Shown here: positions 61,707 to 64,000 of the stretch, piece after piece
How positions within the stretch are numbered: position 1 is the first letter of the stretch
Layout of the letters: the number at the start of each line of letters is the position of its first letter
Assembly (NCBI GenBank): GCA_965203505.1
Contig: OZ241880.1
Coordinates: forward strand, 124,001 to 188,000
Direction of reading: 5' to 3'
Length of the DNA stretch: 64,000 bases
Source: Bin127 sp965203505
GTDB lineage: Bacteria > Chloroflexota > Dehalococcoidia > Lucifugimonadales > Lucifugimonadaceae
Translations under genes and position numbers: made by a program
The notes under the pieces: generated by a model
Told to the model about the DNA's origin: nothing
Databases searched by the model: none
What the model saw: the letters and a program-made list of their open reading frames with translations, nothing else

Positions 61707-62042
61707 ATGGTTGAAAAGAAGTGGACGGTTAAACCTTTGAATGCGACCGTGCGAAAAGAGATCAGGTCGCTTCCTGACGATATGATCGACGAATTCGTAC
61801 GGATTTCGAATTTGATCCGGAAGTACGGGATTGAATTCGTTGGCATGCCTCACGTTAGGCACATTAGGGGCCGACTGTGGGAGATGCGCCTTCGAGGCAG
61901 AAGGGGCGTTGCAAGAGCTCTGTACGTGACTGTCCATGACAGACGGGTCGTGGTCCTAAGGGCATTCACCAAGAAATCGCAACGGACTCCGAAACGAGAG
62001 ATAGAGTTGGCACTTCGCCGAGCAAGGGAGATTGAGTCGTGA
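61707..62042 (+). CDS. HigB/RelE-like toxin (Gp49 type)
   Basis: A 111-aa mRNA-interferase-type protein. EIRSLPDDMIDEFVRISNLI, then HVRHIRGRLWEMRLRGRRGV near residues 50-70 and VVVLRAFTKKSQRTPKREIE near 80-100 are the conserved strands of HigB/phage Gp49 toxins. It is followed by an XRE antitoxin gene overlapping by four bases (toxin first, as in higBA). Confidence 0.93.
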   Translation: MVEKKWTVKPLNATVRKEIRSLPDDMIDEFVRISNLIRKYGIEFVGMPHVRHIRGRLWEMRLRGRRGVARALYVTVHDRRVVVLRAFTKKSQRTPKREIELALRRAREIES

Positions 62043-62422
62043 CATATATTGATGAACTTCATGACGAGATGATGAAATCACCGGGCTACCGCGCCGCGCA
62101 CCGTGCGTCTGGACCCGTTTACCAGCTCATAGAAGCCTTGATCGCTGCTCGCGCTCAAGCAGGTGTCACGCAGGCAGAGATCGCGGAACGGATGGGCACG
62201 ACTCAATCGGCGGTCGCTCGGCTCGAAGGATGGACGGCTAATCCTTCGGTGAAAACTTTGCGGAAGTACGCAGAGGCTACGGGTACGCGGCTCGTGATCA
62301 GTTTTGAGCCAGTCGACGGTGACCAATCTTCGGAAGATGAAGAGGCAGCGTTTAGTAATGGCTCGGCGGCCGTTGAGAAAGCTGATGTTGAAGTCGAGGA
62401 TCCCGTTTCAACGCTGACATAG
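62039..62422 (+). CDS. XRE-family antitoxin (HigA-like)
   Basis: A 127-aa DNA-binding protein. AGVTQAEIAERMGTTQSAVA near residues 42-61 is the helix-turn-helix, followed by RLEGWTANPSVKTLRKYAEA. GTG start overlaps the toxin stop. The C-terminal 30 residues are acidic (EDEEAAFSNGSAA...). It neutralises the adjacent toxin and represses the operon. Confidence 0.94.
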   Translation: MTYIDELHDEMMKSPGYRAAHRASGPVYQLIEALIAARAQAGVTQAEIAERMGTTQSAVARLEGWTANPSVKTLRKYAEATGTRLVISFEPVDGDQSSEDEEAAFSNGSAAVEKADVEVEDPVSTLT

Positions 62423-62479
62423 CGGTGGTTGGCTTTCATTTGAGGGGTGTGTCCACGTCGAGACGAGTGACATTCGCCG

Positions 62480-62485
62480 TATAAT
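62480..62485 (+). promoter_or_regulatory. Consensus -10 box before the epimerase gene
   Basis: A perfect TATAAT 44 bases upstream of the ATG at 62529. The expected -35 region (about 62457-62462, CGTCGA or GTCGAG) is poor, so an activator or weak promoter is implied. Confidence 0.4.
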
Positions 62486-62528
62486 CCAGCGGAGAAAGTT
62501 CACCACTCTCCAAAAGGCAAAATCGGCC

Positions 62529-63311
62529 ATGAAAATCCTGTTAGTCGGCGGTTCCGGGCATGTCGGGACGTTTATTACTCCTTATTTGCGGGAGGTGCAT
62601 GATCTGCGGGTGTTGGATTTGGCTGAACCGCGGCATGATGGGTTGGAGTTTGTGAAGGGGTCGGTGACGGATACTGGGGCGATCAAGGAGGCGGTGGATG
62701 GTGTGGATACGTTCATCTGGTTGGTGATGCAGAGTCCGCAGGGCGGTTCGGTGACGGACCAGGATGAGAAGGTGATCCGGGAGAACTACACGGTTAACAA
62801 CATGGGGTTGCATCTGTTCTTGTGGACGGGTTACAACAATGGGCTTCGTAACGGCGTCTATACCAGCACGATGAGCGTGCATTTCCGGTACCGCGACTGG
62901 TACCAGTCGGAGGAAGAGGTGCCGCTTGATACGCCGAGTGCGTATGGTTTGTCAAAAGGCTTCGGCGAGCTGATCTGCCGCTACTTTGCGAGGCATTTCG
63001 ACATGAATCTCGCCGCTATGCGCATTACTGGACCCCGCACTCGCGAGCAGTGGATTGATTATCGAAGCGCTCAATATGAAGTTGACCCGAGTGGTGCCCG
63101 ACCTTTGCTCGTCACCGACGAAGAGGATCTGGCGAATGCGTACATGGCTGCCGCGGAGTTCGTGCAGATCGGTCACGGATCGTTCGAGCCGTTCTTCATC
63201 GCCGGTGATGAAGACCAAGTAGAGCACAACCTGACCAAAGCTGAGCGTGTGCTGGGTTGGAAGCCTCGAACGCATTTGAAAATCGAAGTGCCCAAGGTCC
63301 ACGGCGCGTAA
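62529..63311 (+). CDS. NAD-dependent epimerase/dehydratase (extended SDR)
   Basis: A 260-aa extended SDR. MKILLVGGSGHVGTFITPYL is the N-terminal Rossmann motif (GGSGHVG), VYTSTMSVHFR supplies the Ser/Thr, and YGLSKGFGELICRY near residue 138 the YxxxK pair. WKPRTHLKIEVP at the end is typical of sugar-nucleotide or sugar epimerases. Substrate likely a sugar or sugar acid (uronate dehydrogenase-like by size), unproven. Confidence 0.9.
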   Translation: MKILLVGGSGHVGTFITPYLREVHDLRVLDLAEPRHDGLEFVKGSVTDTGAIKEAVDGVDTFIWLVMQSPQGGSVTDQDEKVIRENYTVNNMGLHLFLWTGYNNGLRNGVYTSTMSVHFRYRDWYQSEEEVPLDTPSAYGLSKGFGELICRYFARHFDMNLAAMRITGPRTREQWIDYRSAQYEVDPSGARPLLVTDEEDLANAYMAAAEFVQIGHGSFEPFFIAGDEDQVEHNLTKAERVLGWKPRTHLKIEVPKVHGA

Positions 63312-63336
63312 CGCGCCGGCGTGGGCGAGATGAAAA

Positions 63337-64000
63337 ATGCACACGCCTAGCGCTTTCGAAGCATCGTTCATCTTCTTTCCGCAGCCGCAACTGCGGGGTG
63401 ATCCTTCGCATGTCGGATTGCGATATCGGGACGTTTGGCTTACGGCGGATGACGGCGTGAGGGTTCACGCTTGGTTAATACGGGGGCAGGAGAGCGAGGA
63501 TCCCGGTCAGAAACGAATTCTGATGCTGATCACCCACGGTAATGGTGGCAACATTAGCATCCGGCTGGACCAGTACCGAGAGTTTGTGGACCGGTTCAAA
63601 TACATCGACATCTTCGCATTGGAGTATCGGGGTTACGGATTGAGCGAGGGATTGCCTAGCGAGGAAGGGATCGCGATGGACGCGTTGGCGGCGCGGCGAT
63701 GGATCGACGATTATGCGAGCGCCGTGCCAGTCGAGGAGCGGCCGTCGATTGTGTATTTTGGTAGGAGCTTGGGTGGCGCAGTCGCGACGCGATTGGCGAC
63801 TGTGATGCCGCCGGATGCTTTGATATTGGAGTGTCCCATCTCGTCGATACCTGATCTGGCGAAGACGGTGACACCTTGGCGCTTTTTGCCAGTCGAGAAG
63901 TTCATTCACAACCGATTCGACGCGGTGTCTCACGCGGCGGATGTGCGGTGTCCTTTATTGGTGATGCACTCGGAGTTCGATGAGATTGTGCCGATCGAGT
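63337..64000 (+). CDS. Alpha/beta hydrolase (BEM46/ABHD13-like), 3' end outside window
   Basis: Open to the window edge; 221 codons visible. LMLITHGNGGNISIRLDQYR near residue 62 is the oxyanion-hole HGN segment, EYRGYGLSEG near 97 the strand-turn typical of this family, and IVYFGRSLGGAVATRLA near 142 the nucleophile elbow (GRSLGG). LLVMHSEFDEIVP at the end is the strand with the catalytic Asp. The catalytic His would be beyond 64000. Starts 26 bases after the epimerase stop, so the two are likely co-transcribed. Confidence 0.88.
   Translation, partial: MHTPSAFEASFIFFPQPQLRGDPSHVGLRYRDVWLTADDGVRVHAWLIRGQESEDPGQKRILMLITHGNGGNISIRLDQYREFVDRFKYIDIFALEYRGYGLSEGLPSEEGIAMDALAARRWIDDYASAVPVEERPSIVYFGRSLGGAVATRLATVMPPDALILECPISSIPDLAKTVTPWRFLPVEKFIHNRFDAVSHAADVRCPLLVMHSEFDEIVPIE

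Overview
The window looks like part of a free-living, marine or host-associated Chloroflexota genome (Dehalococcoidia, SAR202-like). The argument is inference from gene content: six mandelate-racemase/enolase-superfamily genes, a CocE-type hydrolase, an M81 (MlrC-like) protein, a D-aminoacylase, a sulfatase with its formylglycine-generating enzyme, a MetF fused to a cysteine-rich MetV-like tail, and several Gfo/SDR/AKR oxidoreductases. SAR202 genomes are known for expanded enolase-superfamily paralogues. I found no rRNA, tRNA, transposase, phage structural gene or CRISPR array.

Layout. 1-3.6 kb: end of an enolase-family gene, a UDG-like protein, a NYN-domain RNase-like gene behind a terminator-bearing leader, and an M48 protease. 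3.64-5.1 kb: no protein gene; palindromic repeat modules flank a promoter followed by about 760 nt packed with perfect hairpins, a strong candidate for a large structured RNA. 5.1-8.3 kb: an SDR, a DUF4268 protein, and a Panacea-domain gene overlapping a small ORF (toxin-antitoxin-like). 8.3-12.1 kb: tandem enolase paralogues with an aldo/keto reductase, then a pentapeptide protein. 12.3-20 kb: glnA, a Schlafen/AlbA_2-type regulator behind 42-bp direct repeats, an M19 dipeptidase, a transaldolase-like protein, fabI and a secreted protein. 20-27.3 kb: a Gfo/Idh/MocA enzyme, a restriction-modification pair whose methyltransferase is split by a one-base frameshift in a C6 tract, a second tandem enolase pair and a membrane zincin. 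27.4-45.3 kb: DegV, a SelA-like PLP enzyme, a 1290-aa DUF4011-helicase-Vsr-like nuclease, and catabolic genes (CocE, FGE, ADH, sugar isomerase, GGT, D-aminoacylase), with an HARE-HTH/Mrr-type nuclease, MetF and PgpA. 45.3-49.8 kb: sulfatase, VapBC-like pair with a double-RHH antitoxin, a coiled-coil protein and an M81 protein. 49.9-51.3 kb: a tandem array of about 184-bp palindromic units interrupted by a small DUF559 nuclease gene. 51.3-54.8 kb: a giant surface-anchored protein. 55-57.4 kb: more dispersed palindromes with MNT-HEPN, DUF433 and a small membrane protein. 57.4-64 kb: a rhamnonate-dehydratase-like enolase, NudC, an M28 lipoprotein peptidase, FolB, a HigBA-type pair, an epimerase and a truncated alpha/beta hydrolase.

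How it fits together. The core theme is scavenging of oxidised or acid sugars, D-amino acids, peptides and sulfate esters. The sulfatase carries the C-x-P-S-R site that the FGE encoded 9 kb away would activate. Overlaid on this is a mosaic of defence and toxin-antitoxin genes and a family of short palindromic modules that recur in at least eight intergenic places. The two most unusual loci are the hairpin-rich transcript at 4.1-4.9 kb and the DUF559-containing palindrome array at 49.9-51.3 kb.
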